Positions 41,282 to 50,078 of a stretch of 64,000 nt of DNA are shown here, piece by piece. The translations under genes were made by a program, and so were the position numbers. Position 1 is the stretch's first letter. Each line of letters opens with the position of its first letter. The stretch lies in NCBI RefSeq assembly GCF_001421415.1, contig NZ_LMKH01000036.1:320611-384610 (forward strand), in the 5' to 3' direction. Below the pieces are notes generated by a model. It worked only from the letters and a program-made list of their open reading frames with translations. It had not been told where the DNA came from and made no database searches. The DNA is from Sphingomonas sp. Leaf208 (GTDB lineage: Bacteria; Pseudomonadota; Alphaproteobacteria; Sphingomonadales; Sphingomonadaceae).

Positions 41282-41953
41282 TCAGCTAGAAATCGTCGGA
41301 AACGCCGCGCGGAAGGCGGCTACCTTCGGCTTGTCCCACATCACGACGTACGGATGCGTCGGGTTTCGGTCGTAGAAATTCTGGTGATACGCCTCGGCCG
41401 GATAGAACGCGCCGGTCTCAAGCTTCGTTACGATCGGCCCGGAGAACGCATGCGTGGCACCGAGTTGCGCGATGTATGAGCGCGCGACCTGCGCCTGGGC
41501 GGGCGACTGTGGGAAGATCGCCGAGCGATAGCTGGTCCCGCTGTCCGGGCCCTGGCGGTTCAACGTCGTCGGATCATGCGCGATCGAGAAATAGACGCGG
41601 AGCAGCGTGCCGTAGCTCACCACACGGGGGTCGTAGGCGATCTTGATCGCTTCGGCATGCTTCGTCGTCTCGGCGGAGACCTGGTCGTAAGTCGCGGTCG
41701 CCCTCGTGCCGCCGGCATAGCCGGTCGTGACGGCCTTAACGCCCTTCACATGCTCGAACACCGCTTCCATCGTCCAGAAGCAGCCTCCCGCTAGCACTGC
41801 GGTCTGGATACCGGGCGCTGCGGGAAGGTCGGTCTTGACGGCGGGGATGACGACGGCGCGGGCGCCCTGCGCGGTGCTGGTGGCAATAAACGCACCGGCG
41901 ATACCGACGGCAGCGAGCGTGGCGAGAAGCGGCTTTTTCATGTTTTGATACAT
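41282..41953 (-). CDS. msrA: Periplasmic peptide-methionine (S)-S-oxide reductase MsrA
   Basis: A 223-residue MsrA with an N-terminal export signal (KKPLLATLAAVGIAGAFIAT, cleavage near ARA). The catalytic Cys is in LAGGCFWTMEAVFEHV; then VTTGYAGG, AEAIKIAYDP, FFSIAHDPTTLNRQG-like (here YFSIAHDPTTLNRQG) and AEAYHQNFYDRNP. It repairs oxidised methionine in exported proteins. ATG 41953 or the in-frame ATG 41941 may be the start. A second, cytoplasmic MsrA is fused to MsrB at 60860. Confidence 0.92.
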   Translation of the reverse strand: MYQNMKKPLLATLAAVGIAGAFIATSTAQGARAVVIPAVKTDLPAAPGIQTAVLAGGCFWTMEAVFEHVKGVKAVTTGYAGGTRATATYDQVSAETTKHAEAIKIAYDPRVVSYGTLLRVYFSIAHDPTTLNRQGPDSGTSYRSAIFPQSPAQAQVARSYIAQLGATHAFSGPIVTKLETGAFYPAEAYHQNFYDRNPTHPYVVMWDKPKVAAFRAAFPTISS

Positions 41954-41990
41954 GGGGTTGCCGTTCGCCTTCGCTAGGCCATCGACGCGC

Positions 41991-42140
41991 TTATCGCGCG
42001 GTGGCGGAGACGCTGTGCTCGAAATGGCTGGCGAAGGTCTGGCGGGCTTCGGCAGGCTGCAGTGCGAGCAAGCCGATGGCGCCGAGGACGAAACCGCCGC
42101 TGAACTGCCAGAAGAAACTCGACTTTACGATGCTGCGCAT
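41991..42140 (-). CDS. Possible small single-pass membrane protein
   Basis: An open frame of 49 codons from ATG 42140. The product starts MRSIVKSSFFWQFSGGFVLG and continues AIGLLALQPAEA, a hydrophobic helix with a possible cleavage site, then a short polar tail. It lies 37 bases upstream of msrA on the same strand and may be cotranscribed. Codon use is like its neighbours. No family recognised; the call rests on context and hydrophobic pattern only. Confidence 0.45.
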   Translation of the reverse strand: MRSIVKSSFFWQFSGGFVLGAIGLLALQPAEARQTFASHFEHSVSATAR

Positions 42141-42356
42141 GATGCGATCCCAATGAAACCCAGTGATGGCGCCGACCGGATAGGTCAGCGTCAGTTACGG
42201 ACCGGCATGTCGTAGAGATGCCGGCCAACCACAATGTCGTTTTTAGAAACTCTCGATTAACGCGCCGTGGCCGATGCGTTCATCGTGCAGCAGGCATCGC
42301 CCGGCAGGGTTGCCGGAAGATGTCGCCGCGTGTCTCGATTGTTGCTCGAACCTTCC

Positions 42357-42496
42357 GATCCTCCCCCGCCAGGGGGAGGTGGCACCGAAGGTGACCGGAG
42401 CGATGATGCGCTGTTTCCGCCCGATTCCATGATCTGGCGTGTGCCTCCCCCTCCGTCTGGCAAGGGCCAGCCACCTCCCCCTGGCGGGGGAGGATC
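42357..42496. repeat. Family 3 repeat, copy d
   Basis: GATCCTCCCCCGCCAGGGGG then AGGTGGC at the left and GCCACCTCCCCC then TGGCGGGGGAGGATC at the right: perfect terminal arms of about 27 bases. The 369-base space 42141-42509 holds this element and the upstream region of the small protein; it ends 13 bases before the aspartate aminotransferase stop codon. Confidence 0.85.
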
Positions 42497-42509
42497 GTTC
42501 AGCTTCGTA

Positions 42510-43709
42510 TTACTTCAGCGCGGCGCACGCCGTCTGGATGCGCGTGCAGGCCTCGCGGAGCAGCGCGTCCGAGGTGGCGTAGCTGATCCGGAACGCGGGG
42601 CTGAGGCCGAACGCGGCGCCCTGCACGACGGCCACCTTGGCGTCGTCGAGCAGATAGCCGACCATCGCCTCGTCGGTGTCGATCAGGCGGCCGTTCGGCG
42701 TCGTCTTGCCGATCAGCTCGGCGAACGACGGGTAGACGTAGAACGCACCCTCCGGGGTGGGGCAGTGCATGCCGTCGATCTCGTTGAGCATCGCCACGAC
42801 CAGGTCGCGACGGCCCTGGAACGCGGTGTTGCGTTCGGCGAGGAAGGACTGGTCGCCGTTGAGGGCGGCGACAGCGGCGGCCTGGGCGATCGAGCACGGG
42901 TTCGAGGTCGACTGCGACTGGAGCTTGGCCATCGCCTTGATCAGCCACGATGCGCCGGCGCCGTAACCGATCCGCCAGCCGGTCATCGCATAGGCCTTCG
43001 AGCAGCCGTTGACGGTCAGCGTGCGCTCGAACAGCTCGGGGCAGGCCTCCGCGATCGTCGCGAACTTGAAGCCGTCATAGACGATGTGCTCGTACATATC
43101 GTCGGCGAAGATCCAGACGTGCGGATGCTTCGCGAGCACCGCGCCGAGCGCCTTCAGCTCGTCGATCGTGTAGCCGGCCCCGGTCGGGTTCGACGGCGAG
43201 TTGAGGATCACCCACTTGGTTTTCGAGGTGATCGCAGCGTCGAGTGCGGCCGGATCGAGCTTGTAGCCGACCTCGGGACCCGCCTTGACGATCACCGGCA
43301 CGCCACCCGCGAACTGCACGACGTCGGGATAGCTGACCCAGTAGGGCGCGGGGATGACGACTTCGTCGCCCGGATCGATCGTCGCGACCATCGCGTTGAA
43401 CAAGGTGTGCTTGCCGCCGACGTTCACGCTGATCTGGTCGGTGGTGTAGGTGAGGGTGTTGTCGCGCGCGAACTTGGCGACGATCGCCTGCTTGAGCTCG
43501 ATCGTGCCGTCGACGTTGGTGTATTTGGTCTTGCCGTCGCGGATCGCCTGGATCGCGGCCTCTTTCACGAAGTCGGGCGTGTCGAAATCGGGTTCACCCG
43601 CGCCAAGCCCGATCACGTCGACGCCTGCGCGCTTCAGTTCGAGAACGCGCGAGGTGATCGCGAGCGTCGGCGAGGGACTGATGCGGCCGAGCGCGGCGGA
43701 TGCGTGCAT
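42510..43709 (-). CDS. aspC: Aspartate aminotransferase, class I fold
   Basis: A 399-residue PLP enzyme interconverting aspartate and 2-oxoglutarate with oxaloacetate and glutamate. Start region SAALGRISPSPTLAITSRV and VIGLGAGEPDFDTPDFV is the subgroup Ib (alphaproteobacterial/Thermus) type. Further: LNSPSNPTGAGYT, DDMYEHIVYDG, the Schiff-base lysine in NGCSKAYAMTGWRIGYGAG and the C-terminal RISYATSDALLREA. Prephenate aminotransferase activity also occurs in this subgroup. ATG 43709 gives the family N-terminus; the open frame beyond it is antisense-like. It follows pabBC by 50 bases. Confidence 0.93.
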   Translation of the reverse strand: MHASAALGRISPSPTLAITSRVLELKRAGVDVIGLGAGEPDFDTPDFVKEAAIQAIRDGKTKYTNVDGTIELKQAIVAKFARDNTLTYTTDQISVNVGGKHTLFNAMVATIDPGDEVVIPAPYWVSYPDVVQFAGGVPVIVKAGPEVGYKLDPAALDAAITSKTKWVILNSPSNPTGAGYTIDELKALGAVLAKHPHVWIFADDMYEHIVYDGFKFATIAEACPELFERTLTVNGCSKAYAMTGWRIGYGAGASWLIKAMAKLQSQSTSNPCSIAQAAAVAALNGDQSFLAERNTAFQGRRDLVVAMLNEIDGMHCPTPEGAFYVYPSFAELIGKTTPNGRLIDTDEAMVGYLLDDAKVAVVQGAAFGLSPAFRISYATSDALLREACTRIQTACAALK

Positions 43710-43759
43710 GGTGTAACCTTTGCGGTTGTCCGCGAGCGTTGCCGCGGAATTCGCGGGCG

Positions 43760-45520
43760 CTATACGCGCCGATCGGTCGAATTCGCAACCGTAACGATGG
43801 CGGGAATGAGCCCGCGGACCGCATTTCCAATGAAGAATCCGGCGGTCAAGTCGGCTCGGGTCAGCGGGGCTTCGGTTGCACGACCCGATTCGAGGAGGTC
43901 GGCGCGGAGAATGCCGGGAAGCAGGCCATGCCGTAGCGGCGGGGTGACCAGCGCCTCTCCACGCTGCACGAACAGCGACGTGAAGCTGCCTTCGGTCAGG
44001 AAGCCGTCGGCGTCCTCGAACACCACCTCGAACGTTCCCGCGGCTTTCCGGGCGTCGTCGTAGAAAGCGCGGGCGCTCGTCTTGTGGCGGAGGCGGAAGT
44101 CGGTCGCGGCCACCGGCAGCGGAACGATCGCGACGGTCGCTTGCGCAGGCGAGTGCGGGAGCGGTGCCGCCTCGATCGCGATCGCGCCGGAGGGGCTGAG
44201 CAGCAGGCGGATGCGGCGGGGTCCGCGCAACCGGAAGGTGGCGGCCTGGAGTTCGTTGCGCGCGGTGTGGCGGTCGAAGGTGAAGCCCAAGGCCTGGGCG
44301 CTCGCCTTCATCCGCGCGAGATGCGCTTCGAGGCGGGTCAGGCCGTCGTCGGGATCGAACGCCATAGTTTCGATCAGGTCGAAGCGGCGCTGGCCGGCGG
44401 TGACGAATGCGCCCTTCGCGTGGCATTCGTCCCATTCGGCGTCGGCTGCGCTGTCGGCGACGATGCCCGAGCCGAGACTCATCGTCGCCGCGCCGTTCTG
44501 GATCGCCAATGTGCGGATCGCGACATTGAATATGGCGTCGCCGTTCGCGTCGAAGCGACCGATCGCGCCGGTGTAGATGCCGCGAACGCGCGCGTGCTCG
44601 ACCTCGGCGATGACCTCCATCGCGCGTTGCTTGGGCGCGCCGGTGATCGAGCCGCAGGGGAACAGCGCGGTCAGGACATCGACTGCGTCGCACGTGGGTT
44701 TCAGGGTTGCGGTGACGGTCGACGTCATCTGATGGACGGTCGGATAGGTCTCGACGGTGAACAGGTCGGGGACCGTGACCTGGGTGGCGACGCGCGACAG
44801 GTCGTTGCGCATCAGATCGACGATCATGAGGTTCTCGGCGCGCTGCTTCGGGTCGGCGGCGAGGGTTTCGGCGAGCGCACGGTCGGCATCGGGCGTGTCG
44901 CCTCGCGGTGCGGTGCCCTTCATCGGGCGGCAGGTGAGCGTGTCGCCGTCGAACGCGAAGAAGAGTTCAGGGGAGAGCGACAGGAAGCGCGTCTCGCCGG
45001 TGTCGATCAACGCGCCGTAGCCCGCCTTCGCCTGGCGTCGCAGCCGGGCGTAGAGCGCGAGCGGGTCGCCGACGAACGGGACGGTGGCGGCGAAGGTGAG
45101 GTTGGCCTGGTAGATGTCGCCCGCCGCGATCAGGTCGAGCACGCGGGTCAGGCTGGCGTCGTAGGTGTCGCGGTCGATCAGCGGCTCGGGCGCACCGGTC
45201 CATGCGCCCGCGGGGTCGGGGAGGAGGGCGGCAACGTCTTCGGGCGCTATCGTGTCGTACTCGGCGAACAGGCCGAACCAGAGCAGCGGGCCTTCGGTGC
45301 GGACGTCGACCGGCCTCGATGCGAGGGCGGCGCCGGCTTCGTAGGTCAGGTATCCGGCGGCGTGCAGCCCTTCCTTGCGGGCGTCGCGGAGTGCGTCGAG
45401 CGCGGGGCGGATCTCGGCAAGCGTGTCGGCGCGCACGATCCGGACGGGATCGCGGTACAATCGTGCAGGCGCACCCCCCTCGCGGGCGTCATCGAGCAAA
45501 ACGAAGGGCGCGGTCCACAT
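43760..45520 (-). CDS. pabBC: Fused aminodeoxychorismate synthase component I and lyase (PabB-PabC)
   Basis: A 586-residue bifunctional enzyme for p-aminobenzoate, the folate precursor. The PabB part (about 1-370) has GDIYQANLTFAA, the PabB-specific lysine motif TCRPMKGTAPRG, AENLMIVDLMRNDLSR, PCGSITGAPKQRAMEVI and GSGIVADSAADAEWDEC. The PabC part (about 375-586) is a fold-type IV PLP lyase with HKTSARAFYDDAR (PLP lysine), TEGSFTSLFV and GLLPGILRADLL. The glutamine amidotransferase PabA is not adjacent. The fused form occurs in several alphaproteobacteria. Confidence 0.93.
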   Translation of the reverse strand: MWTAPFVLLDDAREGGAPARLYRDPVRIVRADTLAEIRPALDALRDARKEGLHAAGYLTYEAGAALASRPVDVRTEGPLLWFGLFAEYDTIAPEDVAALLPDPAGAWTGAPEPLIDRDTYDASLTRVLDLIAAGDIYQANLTFAATVPFVGDPLALYARLRRQAKAGYGALIDTGETRFLSLSPELFFAFDGDTLTCRPMKGTAPRGDTPDADRALAETLAADPKQRAENLMIVDLMRNDLSRVATQVTVPDLFTVETYPTVHQMTSTVTATLKPTCDAVDVLTALFPCGSITGAPKQRAMEVIAEVEHARVRGIYTGAIGRFDANGDAIFNVAIRTLAIQNGAATMSLGSGIVADSAADAEWDECHAKGAFVTAGQRRFDLIETMAFDPDDGLTRLEAHLARMKASAQALGFTFDRHTARNELQAATFRLRGPRRIRLLLSPSGAIAIEAAPLPHSPAQATVAIVPLPVAATDFRLRHKTSARAFYDDARKAAGTFEVVFEDADGFLTEGSFTSLFVQRGEALVTPPLRHGLLPGILRADLLESGRATEAPLTRADLTAGFFIGNAVRGLIPAIVTVANSTDRRV

Positions 45521-45600
45521 CGTCGCGACTGTTGCACGGAGCGCGAGGCAAACCGCAAGCGGCGATTGCTCCTACGGGCGCGCTATCCTATTTCGAGGGC

Positions 45601-46278
45601 ATGACAAATCCTCCCCTCCGCGCTGCGCCCCCGCTCCGTGCTGCCATCGTGCCGGTCACGCCGATCCAGCAGAACTGCACGATCATCTGGTGCACCGCGA
45701 CGATGAAGGCGGCGGTGATCGATCCGGGCGGCGACCTGCCGCGGATCATGGCGGCGGTCGAACAGGCGGGGGTCACGGTCGAGAAGATCCTGCTGACGCA
45801 TGGCCATATCGATCACGCGGGCGGTGCGAAGCGGCTGTCGAACGACCTCGGCGTGCAGATCGAGGGGCCGCACGAGGCGGACCGCTTCTGGTTGCAGCGG
45901 CTCGATCAGGATGGGCCGAAATACGGGATTTCGGGGGTGAATTTCGAGCCGGACCGGTGGCTGGTCGAGGGCGACACGGTGTCGGTCGGGGATCTGATGC
46001 TCGATGTATACGAGACGCCGGGGCATACCGAGGGTCACGTGATCTTCCACCACGCGCCGTCGAAGTTCGCGCAGGTGGGGGATGTGCTGTTCCAGGGGTC
46101 GGTCGGGCGATCAGACATGCCCGGGGGCAATCACGAGACGCTGGTGAAGTCGATCGTCGAGAAGCTGTGGCCGCTGGGGAGCGATACGAGCTTTATTCCA
46201 GGGCATGGGCCGGCGAGCACGTTCGCGCATGAGCGGGCGACGAATATGTTCGTTAGCGATCGGGCGCTGGCGGAATAG
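45601..46278 (+). CDS. MBL-fold hydrolase, GloB-like
   Basis: A 225-residue metallo-beta-lactamase-fold hydrolase of the glyoxalase II-like group. Metal motifs: LLTHGHIDHAGG, ETPGHTEGHVIFH, VGDVLFQGSVGRSDMPGG and FIPGHGPAST. The insert LQRLDQDGPKYG after the first metal motif is typical of the YcbL type. Glutathione thioester hydrolysis is inferred, not shown. ATG 45601 starts just before TPIQQNCTIIW; the upstream open frame is antisense to pabBC. Divergent from pabBC by 80 bases. Confidence 0.9.
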   Translation: MTNPPLRAAPPLRAAIVPVTPIQQNCTIIWCTATMKAAVIDPGGDLPRIMAAVEQAGVTVEKILLTHGHIDHAGGAKRLSNDLGVQIEGPHEADRFWLQRLDQDGPKYGISGVNFEPDRWLVEGDTVSVGDLMLDVYETPGHTEGHVIFHHAPSKFAQVGDVLFQGSVGRSDMPGGNHETLVKSIVEKLWPLGSDTSFIPGHGPASTFAHERATNMFVSDRALAE

Positions 46279-46287
46279 CTTTCTACC

Positions 46288-46365
46288 GTTCCCCCGCGGA
46301 GGCGGGGGTCCAGGATAGCACGCGGTGGCGCCTGTAACCCTGGGCTCCCGCCTTCGCGGGAGAAC
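46288..46365. repeat. Family 2 palindromic repeat, copy d
   Basis: GTTCCCCCGCGGAGGCGGGG then GTCCAGG at the left, CCTGGG then CTCCCGCCTTCGCGGGAGAAC at the right. It starts 10 bases after the GloB-like gene, directly beside family 1 copy e; together they fill the convergent 247-base space. Confidence 0.85.
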
Positions 46366-46398
46366 AAGAAGAGGCAGCAACGCTACCTCTTAACGGCC

Positions 46399-46501
46399 CC
46401 ACCCCGGCGAAGGCCGGGGCCCAGTTGGGGGACGAAGTTTGCTGAGGTAGCGCTCCGTTACCGGGACCTTTCCAACTGGGCCCCGGCCTTCGCCGGGGTG
46501 G
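46399..46501. repeat. Family 1 palindromic repeat, copy e
   Basis: CCACCCCGGCGAAGGCCGGG/GCCCAGTTGG and CCAACTGGGC/CCCGGCCTTCGCCGGGGTGG arms with a unique 45-base middle. It lies next to the M28 peptidase 3' end. Confidence 0.9.
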
Positions 46502-46525
46502 TCGCCTCTATGGAGGACAGTCCTT

Positions 46526-48151
46526 CTACTTCCGCTCCCCCGCGCTTTCAGACCGCACCGACTTGAATTCCGACCCATCGCGCCATTCCGGCCACAACCG
46601 GCTGTTCGCCAGCTTCGTGCCGATCGTCTTGAACAGGTCCACGTCCTGCGCCGCGCCGCGCAGATCCCAGTCGGCGCCCCACGCGTCACACGTCTGGTGG
46701 TAGCATTTCATATAGCCGTCGAGCCAAGCCTGCCCCGCGGTCCGACCGCCCTTGACCAGGTCGGGCGCGCCACTGATCGCCATCAGCAGCAGCGTCGGCA
46801 CGCCGCGCCGCGCGACCGAGAAATGGTCGGCGCGGTAGAACAGCCCGCGTTCGGGGAGCGCTTCGGGGGTGACGACGCGGCCTTGCGCCTTGGCGGCGTC
46901 GCCGAGCATGCCCTCGAGGCTGTTCTGCCCGGCGCCGACCAGCATGACGTCCTTCGCGGGGCCAGCCGTCTGGAGGATGTCGAGCGTCAGATTGGCGACC
47001 GTCTTGGCGGCCGGATAGACCGGGTTCACCGCATAGGTCTCCGAACCGAGCAACCCGCGCTCCTCGCCACTCCACAGCGCGAAGACGAGGCTGCGGTCGG
47101 TGCGGGGGGCCTTGGCGAAATTACGCGCGAGTTCGAGGACGCCCGCTACGCCGAGGCCGTCGTCGTTGGCGCCGGGGCGGATGGTGCGCCCCTGCGCATC
47201 GGGCGCGCCGATGCCGTAGGCGTCCCAGTGCGCGCCGAACATCACGACTTCGTCCGCGTGCTTCGTGCCGGGAAGCTTGGCGAGCACGTTCTGGCTCACG
47301 GCGGTGTCGTGCTTGACCGGCAGGTCGGTGGTGAACGCCTGCTTCAGCGCGACCGGGCGGAAGTCGCTCCGCCGCGCCGCTTTCCGTAACGCCGCCAGGT
47401 CGAGGCCCGAGGCCGCGAACAACCGGGTCGCTGCGCCACCTTCGAGCCAGCCCTGAAGCATCACCCGCGATTCAGGGTCTTTCCGGACGATGTCGTAATT
47501 CTCGCCGGCAGGGGCGGTGACGGTGTTCCAGCCGTACCCCGCGCCCGCCGTGTCGTGGACGATCAGCGCGCCGACCGCGCCACGTCGCGCGGCCTCCTCG
47601 TATTTGTACGTCCAGCGACCGTAATAGGTCATCCGGCGATCGCCGAACTTGCCCTTCGCATCGTCGCCGGCGACCGTCTCGAAATCGGGATCGTTGACGA
47701 GGAACACGGCTACCTTGCCCTTGAGGTCGAGGCCCTTGAAGTCGTCCCAGCCGCGCTCGGGCGCGCTGACGCCGTAGCCGACGAACACCATCGGTGCGTT
47801 CTCGATCGCGACGCGGTCAACGCCGCGGACCGTGCTCAGATAGACATCACGCCCCTGCACCAGCGCGGTGTCGCCGGCACGGACGGTGCCTGAGGCCATC
47901 CGAGTGTGGACGAGCGGTACGGGTTGCGTCCAGCTGCCGTTCGGGCCGCCGGGTTGCGCCTTCATCGCCTTGAACTGTGCGATCAGCCAGGCGATCGTCT
48001 TGGTCTCACCGGGGGTGCCGGGCGCACGGCCCTCGAACGCGTCGGAGGCGAGCGTCTTCACGTCGGCGGACAACCGCTCTGGCGATACCTGCGCGGCGCC
48101 CGGTGATGCGGCCAGCAGGGTGGCGGCACCCAATAGACGAAGCGCGCTCAT
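46526..48151 (-). CDS. M28 family zinc aminopeptidase with PA domain, secreted
   Basis: A 541-residue exported peptidase: signal peptide (SALRLLGAATLLAASPGAA), then a protease-associated domain (about 100-260, with KGKVAVFLVNDPDF and GAVGALIVHDTAG), then the M28 catalytic domain. Metal and catalytic residues: MFGAHWDAYG (His-x-Asp), GANDDGLGVAGVLELAR (Asp), LWSGEERGLLGSE (Glu-Glu) and CYHQTCDAWG (His). ATG 48151 overlaps the stop of the MAPEG gene by ATGA, so the two are coupled; the open frame continues upstream in another gene's frame. Confidence 0.92.
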   Translation of the reverse strand: MSALRLLGAATLLAASPGAAQVSPERLSADVKTLASDAFEGRAPGTPGETKTIAWLIAQFKAMKAQPGGPNGSWTQPVPLVHTRMASGTVRAGDTALVQGRDVYLSTVRGVDRVAIENAPMVFVGYGVSAPERGWDDFKGLDLKGKVAVFLVNDPDFETVAGDDAKGKFGDRRMTYYGRWTYKYEEAARRGAVGALIVHDTAGAGYGWNTVTAPAGENYDIVRKDPESRVMLQGWLEGGAATRLFAASGLDLAALRKAARRSDFRPVALKQAFTTDLPVKHDTAVSQNVLAKLPGTKHADEVVMFGAHWDAYGIGAPDAQGRTIRPGANDDGLGVAGVLELARNFAKAPRTDRSLVFALWSGEERGLLGSETYAVNPVYPAAKTVANLTLDILQTAGPAKDVMLVGAGQNSLEGMLGDAAKAQGRVVTPEALPERGLFYRADHFSVARRGVPTLLLMAISGAPDLVKGGRTAGQAWLDGYMKCYHQTCDAWGADWDLRGAAQDVDLFKTIGTKLANSRLWPEWRDGSEFKSVRSESAGERK

Positions 48152-48591
48152 GCCCGGCCACCCGACGGCACGACCTGGAAGGTCTTGGCAGTGGGCACGC
48201 TGTTCGCCTGATACGCGATCGTCAGCGCCCATCCGGCCAGCACCGCCATCAACGCCCAGGTCGCCAGCGCACCCCCTGCCCGTGGTGCGCTGGATGTCGT
48301 CCGGTCCATCCCGAACGCGTGCGCGATTCGCGCGATCACGAACACCGCGCCGGCGATCCACAGCCAAAGCGTCGATCCGCCGGCGAGCTCGATCAGCCCC
48401 ATCAGGATCAGGATGAACGGCGCGTATTCGGTGAAGTTGGCGTGCGCGCGCATCCGCGCCTGCAAGCGCTGGTTGCCGTCGTCGCCGATCAGCACGCTTT
48501 CCTTCACGCGCATCGGCACGATTCGGAAGGCGAGCCACAGGTTGACGACGGCGGCGGCCGCGGCGATCGTCAGCGTTACCGGTAATATCAC
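48148..48591 (-). CDS. MAPEG family membrane protein
   Basis: A 147-residue four-helix membrane protein of the MAPEG (glutathione/eicosanoid metabolism) family. The signature RVKESVLIGDDGNQRLQARM and RAHANFTEYAPFILILMGLIE after helix 1 includes the family's RxxxN and E-x-x-P residues; the C-terminal helices contain FVIARIAHAFGM. Glutathione transferase or peroxidase activity is possible but unproven for bacterial members. It is translationally coupled to the M28 peptidase gene downstream. Confidence 0.9.
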   Translation of the reverse strand: MILPVTLTIAAAAAVVNLWLAFRIVPMRVKESVLIGDDGNQRLQARMRAHANFTEYAPFILILMGLIELAGGSTLWLWIAGAVFVIARIAHAFGMDRTTSSAPRAGGALATWALMAVLAGWALTIAYQANSVPTAKTFQVVPSGGRA

Positions 48592-48828
48592 GGCGTTGCC
48601 CCTCGAATATCAGGTCTTTTGTCAGGCGCATGCCCTGCCACTGGACATCAGGGGTTGCAACTTGGGGGGCGGAAGCTTGCAACGCGGGGTGAAATCGCTA
48701 TAGCGCCACGCTTCGCGAGCGTCAGGCCGCATGGGTTGCTTCAGGCGGCCGGCATTCTTGTCGGTTGCCTGTGTCCCGTGTCCGGACGTACTCGGAGCCC
48801 CGACCTTTAGATTGAACAAGGTGCCGAA

Positions 48829-49008
48829 ATGGCCGTCCCCAAAAGAAAAACCTCGCCCTCCAAGCGCGGCATGCGCCGTGGCCACGACTCGCTCACGATC
48901 GCGTCGTTCCAGGAATGCCCCAACTGTGGCGAACTGAAGCGTCCCCACAACCTGTGCGGGTCGTGCGGTCACTATAACGGTCGCGAAATCCTCTCGATCG
49001 AGGGCTGA
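48829..49008 (+). CDS. rpmF: 50S ribosomal protein L32
   Basis: A 59-residue basic protein: MAVPKRKTSPSKRGMRRGHD, then a zinc ribbon CPNCGELKRPHNLCGSCG, and HYNGREILSIEG. The four Cys suggest the zinc-binding form. It heads the rpmF-plsX-fabH-ihfA-merR group that is conserved in many alphaproteobacteria, 41 bases before plsX. Confidence 0.97.
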   Translation: MAVPKRKTSPSKRGMRRGHDSLTIASFQECPNCGELKRPHNLCGSCGHYNGREILSIEG

Positions 49009-49049
49009 GGCTTCCGTCCGGAACCTCTAACTTGAACGAAGGATAAGCG

Positions 49050-50078
49050 ATGCCCGACAGCGGCTGGATCGCGGTCGATGCGATGGGTGGCGATGACGGG
49101 CTGGCAGTGATGCTCGCCGGTGTCGCCCGCGCGCGTCATCAATTCGAGGGCATGCGCTTCCTGCTGGTCGGCGACGAAGTTGCGATTCGCGAGGGGCTGA
49201 AGGCTCATCCGAACCTGTCGCAGCATTCGGAGATCGTCCACGCGCCGGAAGTCGTCGGGTCGAGCGACAAGCCGACCCAGGCGATTCGTCGCGCCAAGAA
49301 GACCTCGATGGGCATCGCGATCGACCTGGTGAAACAGGGTCGCGCCGCCGCTGCGGTGTCGTCGGGCAATACCGGCGCGCTGATGGCGATGGCGAAGCTG
49401 TCGTTGCGGATGCTGCCCGGGATCGACAGGCCGGCCCTCGCGGCGCGTCTGCCGACGCTCGGCGACACCGACATGGTGATGCTCGATCTCGGCGCGAACA
49501 CTGAATGCGACGCGCGCAACCTCGTCCAGTTCGCGATCATGGGCGCCGCTTATGCGCGCACCGCACTCGACATCCCGCACCCTCGCGTGGCGTTGCTGAA
49601 CATCGGCAGCGAGGACATGAAGGGCACGGACGAGATCCGCGATGCGGCCGCACAACTGCGCGCGACGCCTGCGGTCGACATGCAGTTCAACGGCTTCATC
49701 GAGGGCGACCGTCTGTCGCGTGGCGAGGTCGACGTCGTCGTGTGCGACGGATTCTCTGGCAACATCGCTCTCAAGACCGCCGAGGGCACCGCGCGATTCG
49801 TCGCCGACCTGCTCAAGCGCGCGTTCCGCAGCTCGGTCCGGTCGAAGCTCGGCTTCCTGATCTCGCGGCCGGCGACCGAGTTGCTGCGCGATCACCTCGA
49901 TCCCAACAATCACAACGGCGCTGTGTTTCTCGGGCTCAACGGCATCGTCGTGAAGAGCCACGGCGGCGCCACCGAGCGCGGCGTCGCGACCGCGATCGGC
50001 AATGCCGCCAAGATGGTCCGCAACGATCTGGTACGGCGCATCGCCGACGATCTCGGCAGCGTGGAGAAGGCGGCATGA
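49050..50078 (+). CDS. plsX: Phosphate acyltransferase PlsX
   Basis: A 342-residue enzyme making acyl-phosphate from acyl-ACP for phospholipid synthesis. Marks of the family: IAVDAMGGDDG at the N-terminus, AAAAVSSGNTGALMAMAKLS, DLGANTECDARNLVQFAIMG, and the C-terminal VGLN/FLGLNGIVVKSHGGAT, with CDGFSGNIALKTAEG before it. The stop overlaps the fabH start by ATGA (50075-50078). Confidence 0.96.
   Translation: MPDSGWIAVDAMGGDDGLAVMLAGVARARHQFEGMRFLLVGDEVAIREGLKAHPNLSQHSEIVHAPEVVGSSDKPTQAIRRAKKTSMGIAIDLVKQGRAAAAVSSGNTGALMAMAKLSLRMLPGIDRPALAARLPTLGDTDMVMLDLGANTECDARNLVQFAIMGAAYARTALDIPHPRVALLNIGSEDMKGTDEIRDAAAQLRATPAVDMQFNGFIEGDRLSRGEVDVVVCDGFSGNIALKTAEGTARFVADLLKRAFRSSVRSKLGFLISRPATELLRDHLDPNNHNGAVFLGLNGIVVKSHGGATERGVATAIGNAAKMVRNDLVRRIADDLGSVEKAA

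Noticed and set aside
42267..44063. A 598-codon open frame antisense to aspC and part of pabBC
   Set aside because: It crosses two well-supported genes and a repeat and has no recognisable domain.
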